Assembly: GCA_027943245.1 (NCBI GenBank)
Contig: JANDJZ010000290.1
Coordinates: 1-64,000 of the forward strand
DNA length: 64,000 nt
Source: Acanthamoeba sp. SK_2022b
Lineage: Eukaryota; Discosea; Longamoebia; Acanthamoebidae
Direction of reading: 5' to 3'
The notes below the pieces were generated by a model, which saw nothing but the letters and a program-made list of their open reading frames with translations, was not told the DNA's origin and did not search any database. The position numbers and the translations under genes are program-made. Numbering within the stretch: the first letter of the stretch is position 1; the number at the start of each line of letters is the position of its first letter. Below are positions 33,563 through 44,093 of this stretch, one piece after another.

Positions 33563-35156
33563 TCGTGTATGTGTGTGTCTCGTGTGTGTCTCGTGTGTGT
33601 CTCGTGTGTGTGGTGTTCACCAATTCGTTTGCTTGGTATCGACGCAGCCGAGTGAGCGGCGCGTTCGAGGCCATTCTGTGGCCCAAGCTTCCCGCCGCGT
33701 CTCAGCCGCTCCACCCGCCCTTGCCAGACTCGGCCGCTCTCGATTCCTTCCACAAGTCCTTCTCGCTGCTGCTGCTTGTCCAGCTCTCGTGCGCTTCTCT
33801 GCTCTTTATTTTATATTTATTTTGCGTTATTTAATATTATATTATATTATATTTATTTATTATCTTATTTCAATGAACCGCGCACGTGACAGTGTCGAGG
33901 GCATAGGCGACACGCCGGGCGAGTGGGAGGGCAAGGTCGACGACGAAGCGCAGGAGAAGGCCGGGGCGTACCTGTGGGGCATCCAGCTCCTTCTGGCGCC
34001 GCTGATCAAGCGCTTCCGCTACCACTTCATGTCCAGGCGGCCCACCAACAACATCGAAAAGGCAGGCCGTCCCTCCGCACCCCGTCGTGGGCGGTCGCTC
34101 CCCGGCTGACCGGCTGACCGCGTGCGTGTTTTCGTCGTTTCCGATTCGGACGGCAGCCCGAGTGGTACCTGATGGACACTAGGGAGGTCATTCGCCTCAA
34201 CAGCGACTTCCTGGACCGCGAAGTGCAGCCACTGCTCGACAAGAAGAATCTGACCTACTACAACGCCAAGGTAAGGACTCGCGCGGTTGCACAAGGCCAC
34301 CTTCCACGCTCCACTTCTATTTCCACTTTTTTTACAATTATTTTATTATTTTATTATTTTAAAATTAATTTTGGTGCGGCCGGTGCGCAGACCGAATTGA
34401 TCAAGGGGCTGATCGAGATCATCAAGGAGAAGACGAGGAAGGACATCGACGCCATTAGCAAGAACGAAGCCATTTTCGTGCACAACCTCAACGAAACGCT
34501 TGACTTCCACAAGGCATCGCTTCACTCACCGGAGAAACAACCCACCGCACACAAGCACACACGCAAGCACACACGAGGAGCTCACAGCAGGCGATTTTTG
34601 TGCGCAGGCGCTGGTCGAAATCTGGGACTACCCCAGCGAGCGATGGATCGAGGGCGAATCCAACGTGCCGTGCGTGCTCGACGTCTACACCGATCGCCTC
34701 GACCGCTGGCTCGGCCTCGAAGAGAAGCGTACACGCCAGCCGCTACCCCCTCCCGCAGCCCCCCTCTCCCTCTCTTTGCCGTTTGTCTGCGCGAGGCCTC
34801 ATCTGTTCTTTTCACGAACGCGTGCGTGCGTGGTTGAAGTGGCCACGGAGCATCTGAGGGCCATGCTCGAGCCCTCGGCAGACCCCTGGTCGCTGGTACG
34901 GGCGGTTTTATTTATTTAATTATTATTAAAACGATTTCGTTTTATTTATAATTGATTTTTTGTTTTATTCTGGGTGCTGACGTGGCATCGTGGTCGCGGC
35001 GCGCGTGTATGTGAATGGTGCAGTACTACAGCCTGGCCGCGCTCGGGCCGAGCGAGGAGGCGCAGCGCGAGAGCGTGCAGCTGCACGAGATGAAGCCCAC
35101 CAAGTCGGCCAACGCTCTCATCACCACCCTCTCCTCTGTCACCGGTACGAGTGTTG

Positions 35157-35226
<70 letters not shown>

Positions 35227-35955
35227 GCGCGTGTTGACTCAATCCACGGCTGTGCAGAGCGTTACAGGATGCTGCCTCGGCTGTCCCATCGGCTGCGCTT
35301 CATGCACGAGATCCAGATCACCCTCCTGGCCCAGTACATGGCCAAGGTCAACGAGACCTACCAAGAAAACCTCATCGCCCTATCGCGCCACCAGTTTGTC
35401 AAGGTCCTCCCCCCCACGCATCCACACACGCGCACGCGCATCGTCACTGATAGTCGTCCACGCCGATGGCCTATTGCGGCGCAGGTGTGCGGGCTGATCA
35501 ATTCGCTCAAGTACTGCGGGGCAGTGTTGAAGGACTGGGGCGAGCAGCTCTTCTTCCTGCAGCTGCGCCAGGGCGAGCTCGCCATCGGCGACTCGGACGA
35601 CTACGCCCTGGCCGACGCCCCCGCCCCGCCCGCCGACCCCGACGGCATCGTCGACGTCAGCACCGTGTTCGACGGTGAGGCCTCCCCCATGCCTGCCACG
35701 TCATGCCACGTCATCACTCACGCGCGCGTGCGTGTGTGCGTGTGTAGATGTGGTGGCGCACTACAGGAAGCTGCGGAGGGACATGGTCGAGGCCGTGGTG
35801 GCCGTGGTGGTGCGCGCGTTCAAGGCCAACACGGGGGCCTACCTGGCCAAGAAGCGCATCTGGAAATCCGACTTTGACGCGCAGCCCGGCGAGGCCGCCA
35901 CCGCCGCGCCGCACAAGCTCGACCTCTCCCCCGGCGTGTGCGAGGTACACGTGAT

Positions 35956-35990
<35 letters not shown>

Positions 35991-36835
35991 CGCACGCACG
36001 CCACGCACACAACACACGCCACTCGCTTGATCGACGGCGTGTGGCAGTGATCTGACGCAACGGGTGGACCAGGGCCTGGCGCGGCTGAGGCGGGACATGG
36101 CGGAGCTCCACGGCCATCTCTCGCAGCCGGTCTTTGGCAAGGTGTGGCAGGAGGTGGCCAAGCAGTTGAACGACTTCATCTTCATGCAAATCATCTCCAG
36201 GTCAGCAATATTTTCGTTACTACCTGCCACGCGTCGTTGTCTCGCTCTCGCTTACTCTCCTCACACGACACACACGACACACACGACACACACGACACAC
36301 ACGACACACGTAGGCGGCATCACTTCCATCGTGTAGGCGCGCTGCAGTTCCAGCACGACATGAAGGCGCTCTTCCTCATCTTCCGCGACTTCACCGCCTC
36401 GCCCCAGAACTTCTTCAAAGAGTAACTCTCTCTCTCCCCCCCCCCCGCTCTCGCATGCGAACGCGCGGCTGACCGATTGGCCCGTGTGTGCGTGTGCTCA
36501 GTGTTAAGGAGGCGGCGGTGGTGCTGACGCTGACGGCCGAGGCCCGGGAGCGCATGCGCGGCCTCCTCGCGCCGCTCCTGGCCACCCCGGCAGCCGAGAC
36601 TCGGGTGTCGCTCCTCTCCTCCTCGCGATCGCACGGGGATGACGGGGACGACCGCGGCGAGGATGGCGAAGGTGAGGGGGAGGAGGGGGGAGGAAGCGGG
36701 AGGAGGGGCGCGCTGCGTCAGGACGAGGACGACCGCGGCGAGAGCTTTGCGCGCTTTGGTCTCTACAAGCTGACCCCGCGCCAGATCGACATCGTCCTCG
36801 CCCTGCGCATCGATCACCACCACGGCGGCGTGTAG
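32509..36835 (+). CDS. RINT1: RINT1/TIP20 family vesicle tethering subunit
   Basis: RINT1 is part of the NRZ (yeast Dsl1) complex that tethers Golgi-to-ER vesicles at the ER. The start is ATG at 32509 (MAASETTDV). The N-terminal region is helical (LLQELIARNADLQQK, LSATLSRHLSKSGQLKPD). The diagnostic block is FRYHFMSRRPTNNIEKPEWY in the RINT1/TIP20 domain, followed by LDREVQPLLDKK, ALVEIWDYPSERWIE and LPRLSHRLRFMHEIQITLLA. Later blocks are INSLKYCGAVLKDWGEQLFF, VWQEVAKQLNDFIFMQIISR and LQFQHDMKALFLIFRDF. The protein is split by about fifteen introns, several with (TG)n or (CA)n arrays. The stop is at 36835. Confidence 0.88.
33499..33561. repeat. (TG)n microsatellite in RINT1 intron
   Basis: TG run followed by four imperfect TCTCGTGTGTG units. 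Confidence 0.95.
35161..35221. repeat. (TG)n microsatellite in RINT1 intron
   Basis: TG run of about 60 bases close to the 5' splice site. Confidence 0.95.
35957..36310. repeat. (CA)n and (ACACGAC)-type arrays in RINT1 introns
   Basis: A CA run at 35957-35989 and a decamer array CACACGACAC at about 36264-36310 in two successive introns. Confidence 0.9.
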
Positions 36836-36933
36836 CGAAGCCAAGATTCTGTTCAGAAATAAAAATAAAAATAAAAAACATTTTTGATTTTATTATCTAT
36901 TGTTTTGTTTTTGTAGTATTATCGTTATCTTTG

Positions 36934-37758
36934 TTACTGAGCAGGAAAGTAGTAGGGCCAGAGGGCGGTGTAGGCGGTCATCTCCAGGTCGGTGAAGGTG
37001 CAGAAGACTACTCGATCGACTCGTTCGAGCATGGAGGAGGGCACCTCGTCGAGCCACCGCCGCACGGTCCCGAGGGCGATGTGGGCCGCTGGCACCATGG
37101 GAAAGCCGTAGAAGCCCGTGCCCTGTTCAACGCGGGCGTGTAAGATGAAGTGATGGTCTTGTTGGGGTCGAGCTGCCAAGAGGGCCTTGCTTGCTTACCA
37201 AACAGCAGAAGGCGATGGAGCGGACGTGCTGACCATCGACGTGAGCGAGGCAGCTTTCGTAGCAACGGGTGAGGAGACGCCCCTGCGGCAGGCCGTCATC
37301 GTCCAGGAGAGGCGCCACCGTGTGGATCACGAACTTGGCGGGCAGGGCGTGGCCTCCCGTCCTCACAGCCTCCCCGACCGCGCACCGCTCTCCAAACTCA
37401 TTTGCTGCTACACGCGAGCACTCCTGCACCAGCCCAGGCCCTGTCACCGCTTTCAGAACAGGTGAAGGTGTAGAGGAAGAGGGGGGGGGGTGCGTAGGGC
37501 ACCAGCACGAGCGTGAATGGCCTGGTCGACGCCTCCGCCGCCCAACAGGGTCTCGTTGGCAGCGTTGACGATGGCGTCCACGTTCAGGGAAGAGATGTCG
37601 CCGCGCATAAGCGCTACTATGTCGTTGAGCTGAGGGTTGGGCTTGAAGGGGGAGGAGTCCACTACAAGCGACCCCACCTCCCGCTCGTTTAGCTCAATGA
37701 GCTCCCGTGGGTGGTCTTTTCTGTCTGCGTTGCGCTCTTGCTTGCTCTCCTGGTCCAT
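36934..37758 (-). CDS. Macro domain protein (MACROD-like ADP-ribose hydrolase)
   Basis: Macro domains bind ADP-ribose; the MACROD type removes mono-ADP-ribose or deacetylates O-acetyl-ADP-ribose. The start is ATG at 37758. Exons join as IHARAG + PGLVQECSR and FCCL + [13 protein letters not shown]. The motifs are [20 protein letters not shown] (ligand loop 1), [12 protein letters not shown], and [20 protein letters not shown] (phosphate loop). The protein ends YYFPAQ with the stop at 36934-36936. Length (about 220 residues) is normal for a single-domain protein. Confidence 0.9.
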
Positions 37759-37857
37759 GCTTTCACTCGCATTAGATGTGGGAAGGGACCAAGGTGTGGG
37801 CACTTCTTGCGGTTAAGGTGGCGGTGGTGTTCTTTCTTGAACGAGAGGGAAGGTCAT

Positions 37858-38700
37858 TCACTGGTCACGCAGTGTGATGGCCTGTGTGCCCAGATGAAGC
37901 CATCGGTCGAGAAAGAGGTTGCGATCGTAACGCTCGCGCCTCCCGGTGTGCGGATCGTTGATGAAGACGGCCGTAGACGAGTAGCCGACGAGCAGGGCAC
38001 AGTGCTCTGGCGACGTCCATTGGATGAGGTTGCTCTCGTCGTTGCAGTCGCGCCATTCGTCGGTGACGTGCGGCTCCTTCAGCTCCAGCGTCATCCACAC
38101 GATCACAGGTCGGCCCGAGTCTATGCAATCGGTGAGGTGGCGAAATGCAACTTCGCGCCTTCGCGCCATTTCGCCATTCTCATCTTGGCAGAGCGATGTC
38201 TGGATGCAGGCGGTCAAGTCGAGCACGCTGCCCGCGATGTAGTCCTCTTGATCGAGGAGGCGAGCGATGGGCTCGTGGAAGACGCCAAATGAGGCGCGGC
38301 TTGTCGGCAGGCCCACAAAGGCTCGGTGAGGATTGCCGCCCGTAGTGCGGCCTGTCTGAGCATCGACAAAGGGGTCTGGCTCCTTCACGATCCTCTCCGC
38401 AAGGACCATGCGGTCAATCGATTCGTTTGAAATCTTGAAGCGTCCATCTCCCCAATTGGGATGATTGAGGATCCAGGAGAGGAACATAGACGCCGCAGTG
38501 ACCTCACATCCCGTAGGCAAGGCTGGGTACTGACATACCGCCTCTATATCGATCTGAAGAATGCAAACGAACAAATTCCCCAATTTGAATGTTTTCATTA
38601 ATGAAATGATGGCCCACACTTGTCGCCGCCTTTGTGCTCTTCACCTTGCGCTGCTCCAGTACATACCCACTTCTCAACTTCCATTTGCATTCAGCTCTGC
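37858..38700 (-). CDS. C39-like cysteine peptidase family protein
   Basis: The core PALPTGCEVTAASMFLSWIL places the catalytic Cys as in Peptidase_C39_2 proteins, a family best known from bacteria. The His/Asp region is likely EHCALLVGYSSTAVFINDPH followed by TGRRERYDRNLF, with the expected H..L..GY and NDP. Internal parts are AFRHLTDCIDSGRPVIVWMT and LVIVW-like strands. The 5' end is uncertain: an intron acceptor precedes IDIEAVCQYPALP, and the upstream exon may start at MQMEVEKW (near 38690) or further up. No signal peptide is seen with these starts. The stop is at 37858-37860. Confidence 0.75.
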
Positions 38701-38811
38701 TGCCGTGTCTCGGGTTTAGCTTCGTTCTTCTTGGCCAAATCAAAACGAAACGCGGTTCATAAAGTTACAAGAAAGAGACGCCCGGTCGCTCCTGTGGCGG
38801 AGCAACCGGCA

Positions 38812-40556
38812 TCAGTCCTTCTCTTTCTTTTCTCGCTTCTTCTTGGAGCCCTTCTTCTTTTCTCGCTTCTTCTTGGCTGCCTTCTTCTGCTCCTTCTTCT
38901 TCCTTTTGATGTCCGCATAGAGCTCGTTCCTACCAACAGCGCAAAGCGCCATTTGCTCAGCCAGCTCGCTCGCGCGTGCGTGTATGTGCCAGTATGTACC
39001 TGTATTCGGTGGTGCCACACTTCTTGTTGTCGTCGATGGAGATCTTGATCGTGTGGTTGCACGACGGCTCCTCACCATCGTGGAACTGGGCCACGTACGG
39101 GTGCGACAGGGCCTGTCCATTGGCCAAGCCATGGGCGTCAGACATGCTTGAGCAAACGGCATGCCTAATATTCAGAGCTTGGGATAGCAAACCTCTTCGG
39201 CGCTGATCCTCTTGTCGGGACTGAACTGCAGGAGACGTCTCAGTAGGCTAAGCGCTTCATCGGGAGCCGTGGGATAGATGTCCGACAGAGCGCTAGACAG
39301 GAGGGAAAGGTAAGCGCTGGGGAAGGGCGAAGCCTACACAATAAAGTAGCTGCACACCGTGGCTGGGATGGGGGCAAGCTCTCCAACATGTGAGCTGCAA
39401 AGGGCGACTTGATGGCCTCGATGTCCTCCGAGGTTGGTCGTCCCGTCACCTGCACCGGCCGTCATTTGTCAGGTACGAGGTAGACGCCTCTGAGTAGGGT
39501 GGGCGAGGTACCTCGATGATGCGGTCTAGCTGGTTCATGGTGGAGGTACCGGGGAACATGGGCTTGCCTCCCAATAGCTCACCCAGGATGCATCCGATCG
39601 ACCACATGTCCACGCCCTTGGTGTACCTATTCTCATTCACAAAAGGTTTGGTATCTACCCAAACACGTATGCCCCGTGGTAAGGCCGCTTACCTCTGAGA
39701 GCCCAGCAGGATCTCGGGCGCTCGATACCAGCGCGTCGCGACGTAGTCGGTGAGTACGGGGTTCTCGACGTCCTCGTTCTCCAGGGCTGCGATGGAGCGC
39801 GCCAACCCGAAGTCGGCCACCTTCATCAGGCACTCCGAGTTCAACAGCAAGTTACTGGGCTGCAGCGTTGCCGTGGTCAGCAGCATGAAGAGTGAGTGCA
39901 GGTAACGGCATGCAGCACCTTCATATCCCTGTGCAAGACGTCGCCAGAATGCATGTACTTGAGAGCCTTGAGGAGCTGGTAGATGATGTATTGCTTGTGG
40001 ACGTCCTCCAGAATCTTAGCTCTAATGACCTCGTGCAGGTCGGTCTCTGCAGGGCAAGAGGGCAAGCGCCGGGGAACCCAAGAGTGTCGGTCTCCAGGGC
40101 TTGTCTATAACAAACACAACGGGGCACCACGTACCCATGTACTCGAATACGAGGTAGATGTCACGATCGTTGTCCGCCTTAATCACCTTGAGCAGCTTGA
40201 TGATATTCTCGTGCCCGCCAAGCTCTTGGAGAAACATGATCTCCCTGAGACGCCACCCGTTTGTCAACCTCCTAGATGGCCCGCTAAGCGGGGGAGAGAT
40301 TGAACCAACCTGAATGTTCGCTGGGCATCCGTGGCGTTCTGGAAAGCGTCAAATATCTTCTTGAGAGCGACGTCCTTCCCGTTCTTCTTGTCCAATGCTT
40401 TCCACACAATCCCATAGGCCTGCGTTTGACGCAAGCAGTCCCCAGACTCAGCCACTCAATGAAGCTCTTGTGTAGGCGGTGCACCCGTACCCCCTTGCCC
40501 AACTTGGTGGCTATCTCATATCGCTTGAGCACATGCTTGTCGATGTCGTCGCTCAT
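38812..40556 (-). CDS. ERK7/8-like MAP kinase (MAPK15 family) with TDY activation loop
   Basis: The start is ATG at 40556 ([20 protein letters not shown]). Conserved elements across exons: Gly loop KG + AYGIVWKA; catalytic Lys VALKK; the ERK7-typical [76 protein letters not shown]; activation loop [34 protein letters not shown]; and [10 protein letters not shown]. The dual phosphorylation motif is TDY at about 39743-39751, where animal ERK7/8 has TEY. The C-terminus is a lysine-rich tail ending [11 protein letters not shown]7 kinases act in autophagy, secretion and ciliary contexts elsewhere; the role here is unknown. Confidence 0.88.
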
Positions 40557-41101
40557 CTTCTCCCCGTCGTGGCCGCACTGAAGAGATCAACAACTGATCT
40601 TCTTGCTGCTCCGCCCAGTTCTCCCCCTTCTCGAGGTTGCTTGTCCTTTTTAGAAGTGATCGACCCAAAAGGCAATCGTGTGTTTCTTCTTACCACCAAG
40701 ATAACCTGGGAGCCAGGGGTACAACAGCAAGCTCTACATGTAGTTGAGGACAACGCAGGGTGACACACTCTAGCCACGAACTAGGACCAAGACCAAGCTG
40801 AGCTGCCATGCACCTTGGCGACCGCAATCGCTTCCTCAACGACTTAAAGGTGTAGGCCTACGTGTGGCGCCCAATATGATGGCACTGTGAGCTGACAGCA
40901 CTGTGTTTTGGACAGGACCATTGGTTCTCCGACAGCTCGATGCCCTTGAGGAGGAGCACCTTCGTCGGGAGCTCTCCGCTCTCCACGGAAAACGAGGTCA
41001 AGTGGCAATGATATTGTGATCACCTTTATCTTCTGATCATACTGCCCCGTAAAGGATGCTCCTGCGCTCATGAAGCCACGCCACCGCATTGGGAAATGGA
41101 C
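40557..41101. other. Intergenic, no gene seen
   Basis: This is the 5' flank of the MAP kinase gene and 3' flank of the beta-trefoil gene, both on the minus strand. Only short frames without motifs occur. Confidence 0.5.
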
Positions 41102-42367
41102 TTGGAGTGCTCAAGCGAACAACACATGCCACTTCTCCCACGGGCCGAGAGCGTCGCGGTTGGCCACCACCTGGTGGTTGGTCTCGGCGCACACATACTT
41201 GCCGTGGTGCGACCTCAGCGCAACCTATCGATGGGGGGAGGCGGAGAGAGGTGAGGATAGCTCGTCTGATGTGTTGCGTGTGCGTTTGCTGGGAGGCTAC
41301 CTCCGATCCGTGGTGCTCGACGTGGAAGTGCTCCCACTCGGCGGGGCTCGAGCGGTCAGCCACAAGGTGGCCCGACGGCTGCAAGGGAGGAAGCCCATCA
41401 GACATTCGACCGGCGATGTTCTATGAGAGGAGTGGAGTTACCTCGGCGCAGAGGTACTTGCCGTGGTGCGACTGGAAGGTGGCCTGGCCGTTGGAGGTGC
41501 GCATGGTCCACGTCTCCCACTCCCGGCAGTCCGTCCTGTCAGCGACGACCCTACCCGTGGGCTCGGCACAGAGGAAGCGGCCGTGGTTCGACTTCAGGTG
41601 CACCCTGGACTCTGCTCATGCGCGTGGTCAGCCAATGGCCCTTGCGTGTGTATGTGTTTTGGATGTACCAGAGGGCAGATGGTGAGACCCAGCGGGGATG
41701 ACGTGCCACTGTTCCCACGGGCCGAGAGCGTCGCGGTTGGCCACAACCTGGTGGTTGGTCTCGGCGCACACATACTTGCCGTGGTGCGACCTCAGCGCGA
41801 CCTACGATGGGTGGGGGAGGCGGATAAACGTGAGGATCGCTCGCCTGATATGTTACATGTGCTTTTGCTAGGGGTCTACATGCGATCCGTGGTGCTCGAC
41901 GTGGAAGTGCTCCCACTCGGCGGGGCTGGAGCGGTCTGCCACAAGCCTGCCTGACGGCTGTGGTTGGAACACACGCGAGGCTCAGTCAGTACAGTGGACG
42001 ATGTCATCACCTCAAAGAATAAGAGGTGCTATAGAGGGGGGAGGTTACCTCGGCGCAGAGGTACTTGCCATGGTCCGACTGGAAGGTGGCCTGACCGTTG
42101 GAGGTGCGCATGGTCCACGTCTCCCACTCCCGGCAGTCCGTCCTGTCGGCGACGACATTGCCCGAAGGCTCAGCGCAGAGGAAGCGGCCGTGGTTCGACT
42201 TCAGGTACACCTTGGACTCTACGGATCAGATGCATCCAAACCAAATCAAATTAAGGTTAGGCGACTGAGCTCATATGGTGTTAACGAAACGAGAACGGCG
42301 CGATACCGGTAGTACCTTGCACATGGCCGTGGGTATGACCGTGGTGGTGATGGTGGTGGTGGTGCAT
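41102..42367 (-). CDS. Polyhistidine-tailed double beta-trefoil (hisactophilin/fascin-like) protein
   Basis: Exon 1 begins at ATG 42367 and encodes MHHHHHHHHGHTHGHVQ, with mixed CAC/CAT codons. The next exons form a beta-trefoil of repeated strands: VYLKSNHGRFLCAEPSGNVV, EWETWTMRTSNGQATFQ, SDHGKYLCAE, LVADRSSPAEWEHFHVEHHG and VALRSHHGKYVCAETNHQVV. The same set then recurs in a second trefoil (VHLKSNHGRFLCAEPTGRVV and so on), ending WHVLFA and TGA at 41102-41104. (H/N)HG(K/R)(Y/F)(L/V)CAE is the recurring unit, as in hisactophilin and fascin folds. Actin or membrane binding regulated by His protonation is inferred from Dictyostelium hisactophilin. Intron positions are the same in both copies. 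Confidence 0.8.
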
Positions 42368-42942
42368 TGTGCGCGTTGTGTTGTCGGGACCTTGTTGGCT
42401 GAGACAAAGACCCTTACCCTTCCCCAGCCGTCTTTTATCGTTGGGGCACACGCGTATCGGGGCTTCTCGGTTTTTGGGCCCGTGGTTACACTTGAGCGTT
42501 TGCGAGTTCAGAGACCGTTGGGCGGGACACGCGTATCGGGGAATATCCGTATTGGCCGGTGGCTACGCCAAGTGTTTGACGAAATCAGGGAGTCGGGCGG
42601 GAGCGGTTGGTTCAAGTGAAGTGAACACACAAAAGCTGTTTTCTTTCTTTGTTTCCTTCAAGTTGGTAGGTTGTAATGCGTTACAAGACGATGAACGTCG
42701 TGGTGGCGTGGATGTTGGGAATGGTAGGAGAAGGTGGTAGTGTCGTGATGGTGGCATTGGTGGTGTAATTTATAAATTAGTGTGTGCCAGAGAGAGAGAG
42801 AAGAGAGAGCGAACACCAGACCCGAGGCATTCTAACGCACGGTGCGTGGTCGAGGTTTTGTACACAAGGCGCGGTCTGGATGGTGACACACGGCAAAACT
42901 CACTTCTTTCGGGTCTTCTTCTCTTGCTTCTTGTGTGCGCCT
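42368..42942. other. Intergenic; probable promoter of the beta-trefoil gene
   Basis: There is no coding signal. The 15-mer ACACGCGTATCGGGG occurs twice, at 42448-42462 and 42527-42541, 79 bases apart. Confidence 0.5.
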
Positions 42943-43498
42943 TCACACAACACACACAACACACAACACACACAACACAGTTAATATCAAAGTGTGACTA
43001 GATGAGTAGGGGTTGAAGTGTGGCGCGGGTGGTGTACTCTTGGCAGCTCGTTTGAGGACAAAGTTGTAGGTGTCGCGCCCGCCCGCGCCCCGCACGGTGG
43101 CCGGGAGGTTGTCAAAGGGATTGCCGTCGACCTTGAGCTCGGAGAGGGAGGTCATGTTTACCATCTCGTCGGGTAAGTCGTTGAGCAGGTTGTCCGTCAC
43201 GACGAACAGCTCGAGGGCGGAGAGGTTGCCGATGGTCTTGGGCAGCTCGACCATCTTGTTGTGCTCCAGGTGCAGCTGGTCGACCCCCCCCCCAATCGCA
43301 TTCCAACATCAGCCATCGCGCCACGCGCAACCCAACATACAACGCGCGCGTGAATGGAGCAATCGAGAGGCGGCGCACCTGCTTGACCATGCCAAGCTCG
43401 CCGATCTCCTGGGGCAGCGTGAGCAGCTCGTTGTAGCCCACGCGCAGCTCCGTGAGTGCGGACAGCAGAGATATCTCCCCGGGCAGCTGTACCGAGCC

Positions 43499-43565
<67 letters not shown>

Positions 43566-44019
43566 CGTCAGTTGAATGCAATCCAACGCAGAGGGGCAAG
43601 CGCGTGCGTACCCGGTCGAGCTGGTTCTCGTCCAGATTGAGCTGCTTCAGCGTCGTGAGCGCTCCGATCTGGTTGGACAGCCTCTTCATCTGTAAACGCA
43701 CAACCATCGCCACGACGACGACGACGACGACACACACACACACGTTACTACTGTGGTGCAGAGACAGAGGGAGCATGCATTGGGTGCGCGTGACGAGGGC
43801 TTTGTATGTGCGCACCTGGTTGTCGGACATGTTGAGGGAGTTGAGCGACGGAGGGAAGCATCGCGCGTCGGGGAAGGTCTGGAACTCGTTGGTGGACAGG
43901 TCCAGGTGTTTCATGTGCACGAGCGCGCTCAGCTCGGGCGGTATCGCCTTGAGCCGATTGCCCTTCAGGTGCAGCTCCCGAAGCCCTGGATCATCATATC
44001 CCACCCAAGGTTAGCATTG

Positions 44020-44093
<74 letters not shown>

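Noticed and set aside
36240..36312. CRISPR-like array of CACGACAC units
   Set aside because: Simple tandem repeat without spacers inside a RINT1 intron of a eukaryote.
40844..41089. Extra exon of the beta-trefoil gene
   Set aside because: The frame lacks the HG(K/R)YLCAE repeat, and a good stop follows WHVLFA at 41102.
42341..42367. Cloning-vector His tag contamination
   Set aside because: Mixed His codons, a natural intron directly after, and genomic context on both sides.
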